Part shown: piece after piece, positions 7,099 to 14,817 of the stretch | Layout of the letters: each line of letters opens with the position of its first letter | Position numbering within the stretch: the first letter of the stretch is position 1 | NCBI GenBank assembly: GCA_018240465.1 | Contig: JAFEFS010000037.1 | Coordinates: forward strand, 1-48,718 | From: Pseudomonadota bacterium | Lineage (GTDB): Bacteria; Pseudomonadota; Gammaproteobacteria; Xanthomonadales; Rhodanobacteraceae | Direction of reading: 5' to 3' | Length of the DNA: 48,718 bases | Program-made: the position numbers and the translations under genes | Notes under the pieces: generated by a model | Databases searched by the model: none | The model's input: only the letters and a program-made list of their open reading frames with translations | Told to the model about the DNA's origin: nothing

Positions 7099-8955
7099 TC
7101 AATTTGATGCCGCTTTGGCGTCGAGCACCGGCTTGTCGCGCAGGGTCACGTCCGGCCGCGCCACGCCGGCGAGATCGAGCACGATCGCCACGTTGCCGCG
7201 CGGCTTCAGCCACACGCCCGGCACGTACAACGTGCGTTGCGGGCCGATGTTCCAGTGGCGGCCGAGCGGATTGCCGTTGAGCCAGACGAAACCCTTGTTC
7301 CAGCTCTCGCTGTCGAGGAAAGTATCGCCCGCGGCGTCGCCGGATTTCGGCGCATCGAAGCGGCCGCGATAGAAACAGGGCGCGGCGGTGCACGGCTTGT
7401 CCGCGTAGCGATAACGCGCAACATCGTCGAGCGGCAACGGATAGATCTTCCAGTCGTGCAGCGCCGCGCCGTGCAGCGTGACCGAACCGGTCAAGCCTTT
7501 GCTCTCGCCACGCATCGCCTTGGTGAAATTGATGCGCCCGCCATTCTCGACGAGGATGTCGAGGACGCTGCCCTTGCCCGCGGCGATTGCCAGCGTCGAT
7601 TCGCCGAGGCGACGGTCCAGCGTGCCGGCGAATTTGCCGTCGACGTAGATGCGCGCGTAGTCGTGCAGTCCGTCGAGGACGAGATCGCCGGCGGCGCCGT
7701 TCGCCAACGTCGTGCGATAGAGGATGTAGCCGTAGGCCTGGTCGAGTTCCTCCATCGTCTTCGGTTCGCGCGAGGCGACCGGTGTGGGCAGGTTGTCCCA
7801 CAGCGAAGCGGATTCGGGCAGCGCGATCTTGCCCGGCGATTGCGGTGGCGCGATCGCTGGCACCGGCGCCGGCTTCGTTCCGGTTGCCTTGGCGATCGTG
7901 TCGCGGAACAGGAAGTATTTCGCTGTGGGTCGCCCCGACTCGTCGAGGCCGACGTCGTAGTCGTAGCTGGTCACGGTCGGCTCGTAGTGACCCTTGCCGC
8001 CCGAGTTCGCGCCGTTCATCCAGCCGAAATTGGTCCCGCCGTGGAACATGTACAGGCTCAGCGAGTAACCCCGGCCGAGCATCCAGGCGATGTCGTCGGC
8101 TTCTTCCTTCGCGTTGGACGTGTGGTGCCGCTCGCCCCAGTGATCGAACCAGCCGTCCCAGTATTCGCCGCTCATGAACGGGCCTTGCGGACGCAGCTTG
8201 CGCAGCTTCGCGAATTCCTCCTTCGCGCCGCCGGTGCCGAGATTGATCGCGACGGGCAGGTCGGGCAGCGAACCGTTCGGCACCTGGTCGGCGCCATCGG
8301 CCGTATAGAGCATGCTGCGGCCAAAGCCCGCGTCGATGAGCGTGCGACGCACGTCTTCCATGTAGGCATGGTCCGAGTCGAAGCTGCCGTACTCGTTCTC
8401 GACCTGCACGGCGATGATCGGCCCGCCGTTCGCATATTGCAGCGGTGCGAGTTCTTCGCCGAGCCGGTGCAGCCAGCGCGTCGCCGGCTCGAGATATTTC
8501 GGATCGCGGCTGCGCACGATAGTCGTGCGGTCCTTGAGCAGCCACGCGGGATAGCCGCCGAATTCCCATTCCGCGCAAACGAACGGGCCGGGCCGCAGGA
8601 TCACGTACAGGCCTTCGGCTTGCGCCGCGCGGATGAACTCGGCAACGTCGTTCTGGCCGCTGAAGTCGTATTTGCCCGGCGCAGGTTCGTGCACATTCCA
8701 AAACACGTAGGCGGTGACCGCATTGAGGCCCATCGTGCGCGCCATCTTCAGGCGTGAACGCCAGTACTCGCGTGGAATGCGCGGATAGTGCATTTCGCCG
8801 GAGATGATCTGGAAGGGCTTGCCGTCGAGCACGAAATGTCCCTGGTCGACGGCGAGTCCCTTCGCCTTGGGCGCGGGCGCTTGCGCGAAGGCACCGGCGG
8901 CGATCAGTGCGCCGAGCAGCGCACCGATCTGTATACGTCCGCGCAAATTCGTCAT
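7099..8955 (-). CDS. Secreted GH35 beta-galactosidase
   Basis: The 618-residue enzyme has an N-terminal signal peptide (about 25 residues, ending near AGAFAQA). The GH35 TIM barrel covers residues ~35-350: ISGEMHYPRIPREYW at 51-65, VFWNVHEP at 84-91, the acid/base glutamate E188 in VENEYG, and the nucleophile E264 in SGEYWDGWFDHWG. The C-terminal ~250 residues contain beta-sandwich modules typical of bacterial GH35 enzymes. GH35 enzymes release terminal beta-linked galactose; in this context the substrate might be Gal-beta-GalNAc of O-glycans (inferred). Its ATG overlaps the stop of the upstream clan GH-D gene by 3 nt, and it is the last gene of the agaS operon. Confidence 0.93.
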   Translation of the reverse strand: MTNLRGRIQIGALLGALIAAGAFAQAPAPKAKGLAVDQGHFVLDGKPFQIISGEMHYPRIPREYWRSRLKMARTMGLNAVTAYVFWNVHEPAPGKYDFSGQNDVAEFIRAAQAEGLYVILRPGPFVCAEWEFGGYPAWLLKDRTTIVRSRDPKYLEPATRWLHRLGEELAPLQYANGGPIIAVQVENEYGSFDSDHAYMEDVRRTLIDAGFGRSMLYTADGADQVPNGSLPDLPVAINLGTGGAKEEFAKLRKLRPQGPFMSGEYWDGWFDHWGERHHTSNAKEEADDIAWMLGRGYSLSLYMFHGGTNFGWMNGANSGGKGHYEPTVTSYDYDVGLDESGRPTAKYFLFRDTIAKATGTKPAPVPAIAPPQSPGKIALPESASLWDNLPTPVASREPKTMEELDQAYGYILYRTTLANGAAGDLVLDGLHDYARIYVDGKFAGTLDRRLGESTLAIAAGKGSVLDILVENGGRINFTKAMRGESKGLTGSVTLHGAALHDWKIYPLPLDDVARYRYADKPCTAAPCFYRGRFDAPKSGDAAGDTFLDSESWNKGFVWLNGNPLGRHWNIGPQRTLYVPGVWLKPRGNVAIVLDLAGVARPDVTLRDKPVLDAKAASN

Positions 8956-10994
8956 CGGGACTCGGGGGTCAGTTCGAATGTCACGACCTGGAACGGCTTG
9001 AGCGTCAACGACGCCGCATGGTCGGCATCGAATGTCGTCGGCGCGGCGCCTCCCCAGACGGGTTTCGCGGCGTAGCGCCGCGCGCTGCCCGCCGGCAGCT
9101 CGAGCTGGCGCTGCAGATCGATCACGGCGAGTTGTGGTTTCGCATCGGGGTTGCGCAGGGTGATGATCGCCTTGTTCGGCGTCCACGCGGCCCAGCCGTA
9201 GGCGTCGAGGCGGCCCGGGTCGCCGCCGATCCAGTGCGTGTCGCGCAACACGTCCGCGTTTGCGCGCGACCAGCGCGCAGCCTCGGCGAGCGTGTCCCAG
9301 TCGGCCTCGCTCAGCAGCGACGGCGTGATGTACAGCTCCTGCAGCTGCGTGCCGCTGGCGAAGTACGAGTGCACTTCGTTGGCGAAGTCGTGACCCGGGT
9401 CGGTGTTCAGGCGCTTGTTCATCTGCGCGTAGATGATGCCGTGGAGCATCAGCGAATTGAGCGGGAACAGTGGTCCGCGCTGCACGATGTTGCGATAGGT
9501 TTGCGCGTCGCGGTAGGTGATCCAGCGCTCGCGGTTCGTGCCGACGCCAGCGAGGTCATCGTCCTCGCCGTCGCGCCAGATCGAATCGGCGTAGCGCAGC
9601 CAGAACGGCGAGGCCCAGGTGCCGGTGGTGAGGTTGATGAAGGTGTCTGGCCTGGCCGCGCGAATGTCGCCGATCAACTCGATCGCTGCGGCGAAGTCGC
9701 TGTCGAAGCGGCTGCCGGGGAACACCTTGTCCGCGTTGCCGGTGCCGTCGAACTTGAACTGGTTGATGCCGTCCTTCGTAAGCAACTCCATCACGGCGTC
9801 GTGGAAGCGCTGGTAGTACTTCGGCCCGGACAGGGCGAGTCCGTTGTCGATGATTTCATAGCCGGCTTCCTTGCCGTTCTTCACGCGTTCCTCCTTCGGC
9901 TTGCTGTAGCCGCCCCAGGGCGACAGCCAGACGCCGGGCGCGGCACCGTATTTCGCGGCGGCATCCTTGAGCGGCACGAAGCCATGCGGGAAATCCTTCT
10001 CGTTGAAATGCCAGCTGCCGCTGCGATCGTCCCAGCCGTCGTCGAACAGGAACGAATCGAGCTTGACGTGGCGTTTCACGCTCAACTCCTCGCCGAACGC
10101 CTTGATGCGATCAAGCGCCTGTTCCTGCGTATACGGCGTGAAGTAGCCGACGTCGTACCACGAGTTGTAATGCAGGAACGGACGATACGGATGTGCGCGC
10201 TCGCGTTCGACGTAGGTTGCGAAGTCGCGGCGCAGTTGGCCCTCGTGCGCCACGCCGACAACGGCGGAATAATCGATGGACTGGCCCTTGCGCAGCGGCA
10301 GGCCGCGCTTGATGAACGTGCGCGCACGCATACCGCGGACTTCGCTTTCCGACAGCGGATTCTCGAACCCGAAATAGTAACGGCCGAATACGATGGGCGA
10401 GCCTTTTACGTCGCCGTAGACGGTGGCGCCGGGGACGTCGTCGGACTTCAGCAACTGTACTTCCACGATCGACTCGTCCTGCTTGAGCGCGGTGATCCTG
10501 ACCAGCTCGCGCAGGTAGGCGGAGCCGTCGCGTTGGATCAGCCGCCAGTCGACGCGGAAGCGGCCGTCGGCGTCCTGGAAACCTGCCCTGGCCTCCTGGC
10601 CGCCGAAATGCTCGACGAGGCGCGATGCCTTGGCGTTGGCAGTCAGGGCATGCTTGCCGAGTTCGTCGACGAGACTCATGTCCGCCGCCTTGATCGTCTT
10701 GCCGTCGGCAAGAATCAGCGTGAACGGATCGGCGATCTTGAGTGGCGTGTTGCCCGCCCGATCGGCGACGACCAGGTCGATCAGGCGGCCGTCGGCGAAT
10801 TTCCATGTCGCCGCGATCGCATCATTGCCCAGGCTGGCCTCGGTCTTGCTTGACGTCAGCACCGCGTTTGCCGGGGCGGTGGCTTCGCTGCCGGCGAAGG
10901 CGCTGGCTGCGGCGGTGATGGCGAGCACAATTGAAACCGCGACGACGGCCAGTCCGCGCTTCGCCGCCGGAAGTGAATCAAGAGTTGTGGGCAT
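8952..10994 (-). CDS. Secreted clan GH-D glycosidase (alpha-galactosidase / alpha-N-acetylgalactosaminidase-like)
   Basis: The 680-residue protein has a signal peptide (residues 1-35, ending near SAFAGS), an N-terminal beta-sandwich (~45-260) and a TIM barrel (~270-560). Barrel features fit clan GH-D (GH27/31/36): LDSFLFDDGWDD (residues 312-323) after strand 1, GVWLSPWGGY at 354-363, QFKFDGTGN with candidate nucleophile D416, and a later acidic cluster SIWRDGEDDD (471-480) where the acid/base would lie. It does not carry the standard GH36 KWD motif, so the family is uncertain; substrates of clan GH-D are alpha-galactosides, alpha-GalNAc or alpha-glucosides. ATG at 10994 follows AGGAAA. An ATG 12 codons upstream is possible. 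Confidence 0.75.
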   Translation of the reverse strand: MPTTLDSLPAAKRGLAVVAVSIVLAITAAASAFAGSEATAPANAVLTSSKTEASLGNDAIAATWKFADGRLIDLVVADRAGNTPLKIADPFTLILADGKTIKAADMSLVDELGKHALTANAKASRLVEHFGGQEARAGFQDADGRFRVDWRLIQRDGSAYLRELVRITALKQDESIVEVQLLKSDDVPGATVYGDVKGSPIVFGRYYFGFENPLSESEVRGMRARTFIKRGLPLRKGQSIDYSAVVGVAHEGQLRRDFATYVERERAHPYRPFLHYNSWYDVGYFTPYTQEQALDRIKAFGEELSVKRHVKLDSFLFDDGWDDRSGSWHFNEKDFPHGFVPLKDAAAKYGAAPGVWLSPWGGYSKPKEERVKNGKEAGYEIIDNGLALSGPKYYQRFHDAVMELLTKDGINQFKFDGTGNADKVFPGSRFDSDFAAAIELIGDIRAARPDTFINLTTGTWASPFWLRYADSIWRDGEDDDLAGVGTNRERWITYRDAQTYRNIVQRGPLFPLNSLMLHGIIYAQMNKRLNTDPGHDFANEVHSYFASGTQLQELYITPSLLSEADWDTLAEAARWSRANADVLRDTHWIGGDPGRLDAYGWAAWTPNKAIITLRNPDAKPQLAVIDLQRQLELPAGSARRYAAKPVWGGAAPTTFDADHAASLTLKPFQVVTFELTPESR

Positions 10995-11032
10995 GAGGTT
11001 TCCTGTTTCGCCGTGCGGCGATGATGGCGTGT

Positions 11033-12325
11033 TCATGAAAGGCTTGGGCAACAGGCTCGCGCGTAGTGCTCCAGCACGCGCGTGACGCCGGCGCGCAGCA
11101 GGTTGGTCGCGGAATTCGCCAGTCGTCCGGCGCGGACGGCGTCGTATTGATACGGCAGGTACTGGTTGAGCAGCGCCAGCGGCAGCGCACCGCCCGGCGA
11201 GGCTGCGTCGAGGTTGTGCAGCAACGTGTCGCAGGCCGCGCGGATGCGCGGATGCGCCCAGTAGTAGCGCATGCGATCGCTGAGGCTGTATTGCAGATCG
11301 AGCGTCAGGCGCGCGGCGTCGGTGTAGTACTTGTTCCAGTACTTCGGCTCGGCGTGCATGACATCGAGCACGACGCGGCGCAGGTCGGAGCGCTTCGCGG
11401 CTTCCAGCATCTCGTCCTCGATGAACGACAGTGCCCACAACGTTTCGCGCAACGCATAGGTCACGCCGGGTCCGACCTTGAGAATCGCGAAGTGGCCGCG
11501 CACGAGTGCGGCCAGCGCCGCGGGCGTCTGGTAGTCGGTGGAATGCGCCTCGTAGAGGAGTCCCGGAATTCGTTCGATTGCGGCGCTGAGCGCGCGCGCC
11601 TTCCCGGGCTGGAAGTCGACCACGTCGTGGTGGTCAAACTCGACGCCGGGCTGGACGACCAGACCGATCACGCGCCGCCATGCTTCGTCGAGACCGTGCG
11701 CGGCGAAGGCGCGGCGATGCGCCTCGACCGTCGCCGCCATTGCTTCGGGATCGGTGACCTGCAGTTCGTCGAGCTCTTCCTTCGCGCCGCCCGGCACCGG
11801 CACTTCGGTGCCGACGATGTAGACCGGTGCTTCGCCACCGCTGCGCTGCCACGTGCGTTCGGCGACGGCGGCAAGGCGCGCCGCGCGCGCGGCGACTTCT
11901 GCGTCGGTCAGCACCGCGGGATCGTCAGCGCACGACATCGAGCAGTCGAGATGGATCTTGCGGAAACCTGCGGCGACGTATTCGTCGATCAGCACGTCGG
12001 ACTTCGCCATCGCCGAAGCGGCGGACTCGTCCTGCCATGCGTTCGGACCGAGATGATCGCCGCCGAGCAGCACCTGCTCGCGCGCGAGACCCGCACGGTC
12101 CGCCTTGTCCATGACGAAGTCGTGGAAATCGGCCGGGCGCATGCCGGTGTAGCCGCCGAACTGGTTGACCTGGTTCGACGTCGCTTCGATGAGTACGGGA
12201 CGATTGTTCCCGCGCGCGTGGATCAGCGCGGCATCGAGCACCACCGGGTGCGCCGAGCAGATCGATGCGATGCCGATGGCTTCTCCGGAACGATGGCGTG
12301 CAACGAGGTCGAGTAGCGCTTTCAT
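11033..12325 (-). CDS. kbaZ: KbaZ/GatZ/AgaZ family protein (tagatose-phosphate metabolism)
   Basis: The 430-residue protein is a full-length member of COG4573. Characteristic stretches are GIASICSAHPVVLDAAL, VLIEATSNQVNQFGGYTGM (residues ~42-60), LLGGDHLGP, KIHLDCSMSCADDP and the C-terminal YWAHPRI. In E. coli the family is described as the non-catalytic partner of the class II tagatose-1,6-bisphosphate aldolase (KbaY/GatY); other COG4573 members are reported to be tagatose-6-phosphate 4-epimerases. No kbaY/gatY gene is present here, favouring an independent enzymatic role (inference). It sits between the pfkB kinase and the clan GH-D gene, 26 and 38 nt away. Confidence 0.9.
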   Translation of the reverse strand: MKALLDLVARHRSGEAIGIASICSAHPVVLDAALIHARGNNRPVLIEATSNQVNQFGGYTGMRPADFHDFVMDKADRAGLAREQVLLGGDHLGPNAWQDESAASAMAKSDVLIDEYVAAGFRKIHLDCSMSCADDPAVLTDAEVAARAARLAAVAERTWQRSGGEAPVYIVGTEVPVPGGAKEELDELQVTDPEAMAATVEAHRRAFAAHGLDEAWRRVIGLVVQPGVEFDHHDVVDFQPGKARALSAAIERIPGLLYEAHSTDYQTPAALAALVRGHFAILKVGPGVTYALRETLWALSFIEDEMLEAAKRSDLRRVVLDVMHAEPKYWNKYYTDAARLTLDLQYSLSDRMRYYWAHPRIRAACDTLLHNLDAASPGGALPLALLNQYLPYQYDAVRAGRLANSATNLLRAGVTRVLEHYARACCPSLS

Positions 12326-12351
12326 GTCGAGTGCATCGGTCTCTGGTTTGT

Positions 12352-13272
12352 TTACCGGGCTGTGATCAGCGCGAGCGCTTCCTCGGCCGTGCCTTGCGTC
12401 GCCGTGCCGCCGATTCCGCGCGTGGACAGCCCGCCGCAGGCGTTGCCCCAGCGCAGGCAATCGAGCACGGGTCGATCGCGCAGCCACGCGTGGAGGAAGC
12501 CGGAATTGAACGAATCGCCGGCGCCGGTCGTGTCGGCGGCCTGCGTCGCGTAGGCCGCGGCGAAAAGAGTCTTGCCCGCATCGAGCGTCGTCGCGCCGCG
12601 GCTGCCGAGCTTGATGACGATGCGTGTGCGGCCGTTGTCGAGCGCTTGCAATGCTTCTTCGGGCGTATCGGTGCCGCTGATCGCGCACGCTTCGCTGCCG
12701 TTCGGCATGAACACGTCGACGTTGTGCAGCAGGTCGATCAACTCGCGCCCCCAGCGCTGCTCCGGATCGGAGCCGGGATCGAGCGAGGTGGTCAGTCCTG
12801 CCGCGTGCGCACGCGCAAACAGTTCGTTCAGTTGCGGGCGCAGCTTGGTTTGCAGGTAGTACGACGACACGTGCAGGTGCTGCGCATCGGCGAGAACGTC
12901 GTCGCTCAAATCCTCCGCAGTGAGCTCGGCGATCGCGCCGGGCCAGGTGAGCAGGGCGCGGTCGGTGCGCGAGGACATCACCACGGTGACGCCGGTGCGC
13001 AAGCCGTTGCCGGCTATCACTGCCGTGGTGTCGACGCCGCGCTCGCGCAGCGCGTCGATGCACAGCCGGCCGAAGGCATCGTCGCCGCAGCGGCCGACGA
13101 AGCGCACGGGATCGCCGAGTCGTGCCAGGCCCATCGCGAGAATCATCGACGACGAACCGGGGCATTGCGCATACGTTTGCGCGAGCGTCTCGCGGCCGAA
13201 CCGAGGCAGCTCGGACACGCCCGTGAAAATCAGGTCGACGTTGATCTCGCCGGCGACGACGACGCGCTTCAT
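12352..13272 (-). CDS. PfkB-family sugar kinase
   Basis: The 306-residue protein has the ribokinase-like fold: start VVVAGEINVDLIF, substrate-binding residues in the N-terminal half, RFVGRCGDDAFGR at 57-69, and the anion hole with catalytic aspartate D253 in DTTGAGDSFNSGF (residues 247-259). The substrate cannot be read from sequence. Context suggests a kinase of GalNAc catabolism: tagatose-6-phosphate kinase, or a kinase for galactosamine, GalNAc or tagatose. ATG at 13272 overlaps the agaS stop by 4 nt, so it is tightly coupled to agaS. Confidence 0.88.
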   Translation of the reverse strand: MKRVVVAGEINVDLIFTGVSELPRFGRETLAQTYAQCPGSSSMILAMGLARLGDPVRFVGRCGDDAFGRLCIDALRERGVDTTAVIAGNGLRTGVTVVMSSRTDRALLTWPGAIAELTAEDLSDDVLADAQHLHVSSYYLQTKLRPQLNELFARAHAAGLTTSLDPGSDPEQRWGRELIDLLHNVDVFMPNGSEACAISGTDTPEEALQALDNGRTRIVIKLGSRGATTLDAGKTLFAAAYATQAADTTGAGDSFNSGFLHAWLRDRPVLDCLRWGNACGGLSTRGIGGTATQGTAEEALALITAR

Positions 13273-14477
13273 CGCGCGTCGCCGGCCGGGTGGATGGCGA
13301 AGTGCTCGACCACGCGCGTCAGCACGCCGGCCGAAGGCGCATCGGGTTTCTGACCCAGATGCAGGCAGCGAAAAAACGCGAGCAACTGGCCGACGACGAC
13401 GTCGATCATGTGGCGCTGCGTTTCCTCGAGCGCGTCGAGGCCCGGCAGATCGATCGCCAGATCGCCCGCGCCAACCACGCCGGCCGGAATGTTCTCGCCG
13501 ACGATCACGCGCGCGAGGCCGAGCTGCTTGCGCTCGAGCTCGCGCAACAAATCGTATTCGTAGTCGCGCACACTCGCCTGCGCGGAGAGGAAGGCGACGA
13601 CGAGGCTCGGGCGGTTGAGTGCCGACATCGGGCCGTGGCGCAGGCCGAGGAAGGTTTCCGCCATCGTCGCCACCGCGCCGCCGGACATTTCGAGCATCTT
13701 CAGCGCGGATTCGCGCGCGGCGCCGAGGCCGGCCCCGCTGGCCAGATACACGGCATTCGCAAACGGCTGGCGCGCGATCATCGCCAGCGCATCGGCGTGG
13801 CGGTCGAAGACGCGTTGCGCCGCATCGGCGGCAAGCTGGGTGCTTGCTGCATACGCGCCTGCGTCGCCTTGCGTGAGTGCGCCGCCGGCGAGCAGCATGT
13901 TGGTGAAGCTGCTGGTCATGACCAGGCTGCGATCGTTCGTGCGTGCGTCGAGCAGCAGCATGCGCACGCGCGGTTCGTCGCGGTAGCGCGTCGCCAGGCG
14001 GCCGTTCGCATTGCAGGTCACGATGAGGTGTGTGCAGGCGGGCGCCGTGGCGAGAATCGAATCGACCACGGCGGCGCTTTCCGGACTGTCGCCCGAGCGT
14101 GCGATCGAGACGATCAGACCGCGACCCGGTGCGAGCGTGCCGCGCAGATGGGTCAGCAGATCGCCCGCGGGAATGGCGCGGCAGGGAATGCGCAGGGTGG
14201 CCTGCAGCACCGCGGCGAGACATTCGCCCGCGTGCACGGAACTGCCCGATCCGGTCAGCACGATGTGCTCGGGGTGCGAGATCAGTACCTGCGCGAGCGC
14301 TGCGGCGACGGCTGGTGCGGCGAGCAGGGTCGCGGTATCGCGCCAGGTCTGCGGCTGCTGCAGGATTTCGCGCAAGGTGTCCGCATAGCCGGCTTGGCGC
14401 TGTTCCTCGACGCCGGCGGCGAAAAGTCGGTCGAGTTCAGTCGATGGCGCAAGGATGTCGCTGGGAGTGACTGGCAT
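13269..14477 (-). CDS. agaS: AgaS-like galactosamine-6-phosphate deaminase/isomerase (double SIS domain)
   Basis: The 402-residue protein has two SIS sugar-isomerase domains. The first holds HIVLTGSGSSVHAGE (GSGSS at 76-80) and SIARSGDSPESAAVVD (phosphate-binding); the second holds VYLASGAGLGAARESALKMLE and ETFLGLRHGPMS, matching AgaS. AgaS enzymes convert galactosamine-6-phosphate to tagatose-6-phosphate plus ammonia in GalNAc/GalN catabolism. Length is right for the family. It is the first gene of the minus-strand arm (agaS-pfkB-kbaZ-clan GH-D-GH35). The ATG at 14477 lacks a clear Shine-Dalgarno sequence; the leader is AT-rich. Confidence 0.88.
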   Translation of the reverse strand: MPVTPSDILAPSTELDRLFAAGVEEQRQAGYADTLREILQQPQTWRDTATLLAAPAVAAALAQVLISHPEHIVLTGSGSSVHAGECLAAVLQATLRIPCRAIPAGDLLTHLRGTLAPGRGLIVSIARSGDSPESAAVVDSILATAPACTHLIVTCNANGRLATRYRDEPRVRMLLLDARTNDRSLVMTSSFTNMLLAGGALTQGDAGAYAASTQLAADAAQRVFDRHADALAMIARQPFANAVYLASGAGLGAARESALKMLEMSGGAVATMAETFLGLRHGPMSALNRPSLVVAFLSAQASVRDYEYDLLRELERKQLGLARVIVGENIPAGVVGAGDLAIDLPGLDALEETQRHMIDVVVGQLLAFFRCLHLGQKPDAPSAGVLTRVVEHFAIHPAGDAR

Positions 14478-14515
14478 GGGAAGAGTAATTAAATGAAATA
14501 TTTCCTATACTAATA

Positions 14516-14540
14516 GAAATATATCGAAAGTAAACGAAAG
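14516..14540 (-). promoter_or_regulatory. Candidate AgaR/DeoR-family operator facing agaS
   Basis: Read on the minus strand, this 25-bp site has the form CTTTCGTTT-N3-TTC-N6-TTTC and is 16/25 identical to the plus-strand site at 14707-14731. TTTC repeats at about one helical turn are typical of operators of DeoR-family sugar regulators, and an AgaR-like DeoR gene is encoded at 22570-23364. It lies 39-63 nt upstream of the agaS start, in the expected promoter position. Confidence 0.65.
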
Positions 14541-14706
14541 ATGCAAGCAGGATCTCAGCCCGTCCGTCAACTGTACGCCCAATGTTGCTGTGGCGGAACC
14601 ATGCCGGACATGCTTCCCGGCATTTCCCTGTACTTTCGGCCTGCCGGGGCGCGGAACCATCGGTTTGGCGAAACGTGGACTTCGTACCGCAGATGGTGAA
14701 TTCATA

Positions 14707-14741
14707 CTTTCGTTTGAATTCATATACTTTCTTTTTCTTTC
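14707..14741 (+). promoter_or_regulatory. Candidate AgaR/DeoR-family operator facing the GH31 operon
   Basis: CTTTC occurs at 14707, 14727 and 14737; the first is extended to CTTTCGTTT. The block 14698-14731 also contains a near-direct repeat, GAATTCATACTTTC followed by GAATTCATATACTTTC. The array ends just 8 bp before the perfect -35 hexamer of the promoter at 14749, so a bound regulator would touch or neighbour RNA polymerase. It shares its 25-bp core with the minus-strand site at 14516-14540. Confidence 0.65.
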
Positions 14742-14748
14742 AAATTTA

Positions 14749-14778
14749 TTGACATTTGTTGCGTGTACAGCATAAAGT
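14749..14778 (+). promoter_or_regulatory. Sigma-70 promoter of the GH31-TonB receptor operon
   Basis: A perfect -35 TTGACA at 14749-14754 is followed by CATAAAGT at 14771-14778, giving -10 candidates CATAAA (16-bp spacer) or TAAAGT (18-bp spacer). Transcription would start near 14785, leaving a leader of about 30-35 nt before the GH31 start codon. Confidence 0.65.
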
Positions 14779-14817
14779 CAATCAATAGTTTTCAAACTTT
14801 CGCGTGGCGTTGATCCC

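Larger units (their letters stand above)
14478..14817. other. AT-rich divergent control region of the GalNAc-type locus
   Basis: This 340-bp gap separates the two arms of the sugar locus. Both ends are strikingly AT-rich compared with the GC-rich surroundings and carry operator-like CTTTC repeats; the middle (about 14545-14690) is ordinary GC-rich sequence without a convincing gene. The operators and one promoter are listed separately. Confidence 0.8.

Noticed and set aside
11033..12325. KbaZ-family protein as a stand-alone tagatose-bisphosphate aldolase
   Set aside because: The catalytic class II aldolase activity belongs to KbaY/GatY, and this protein is of the Z type; no aldolase gene is present in the locus.
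14545..14690. Small coding gene in the divergent control region
   Set aside because: Short frames here have no ribosome-binding site and no family similarity; the flanking CTTTC repeats explain the region as regulatory.
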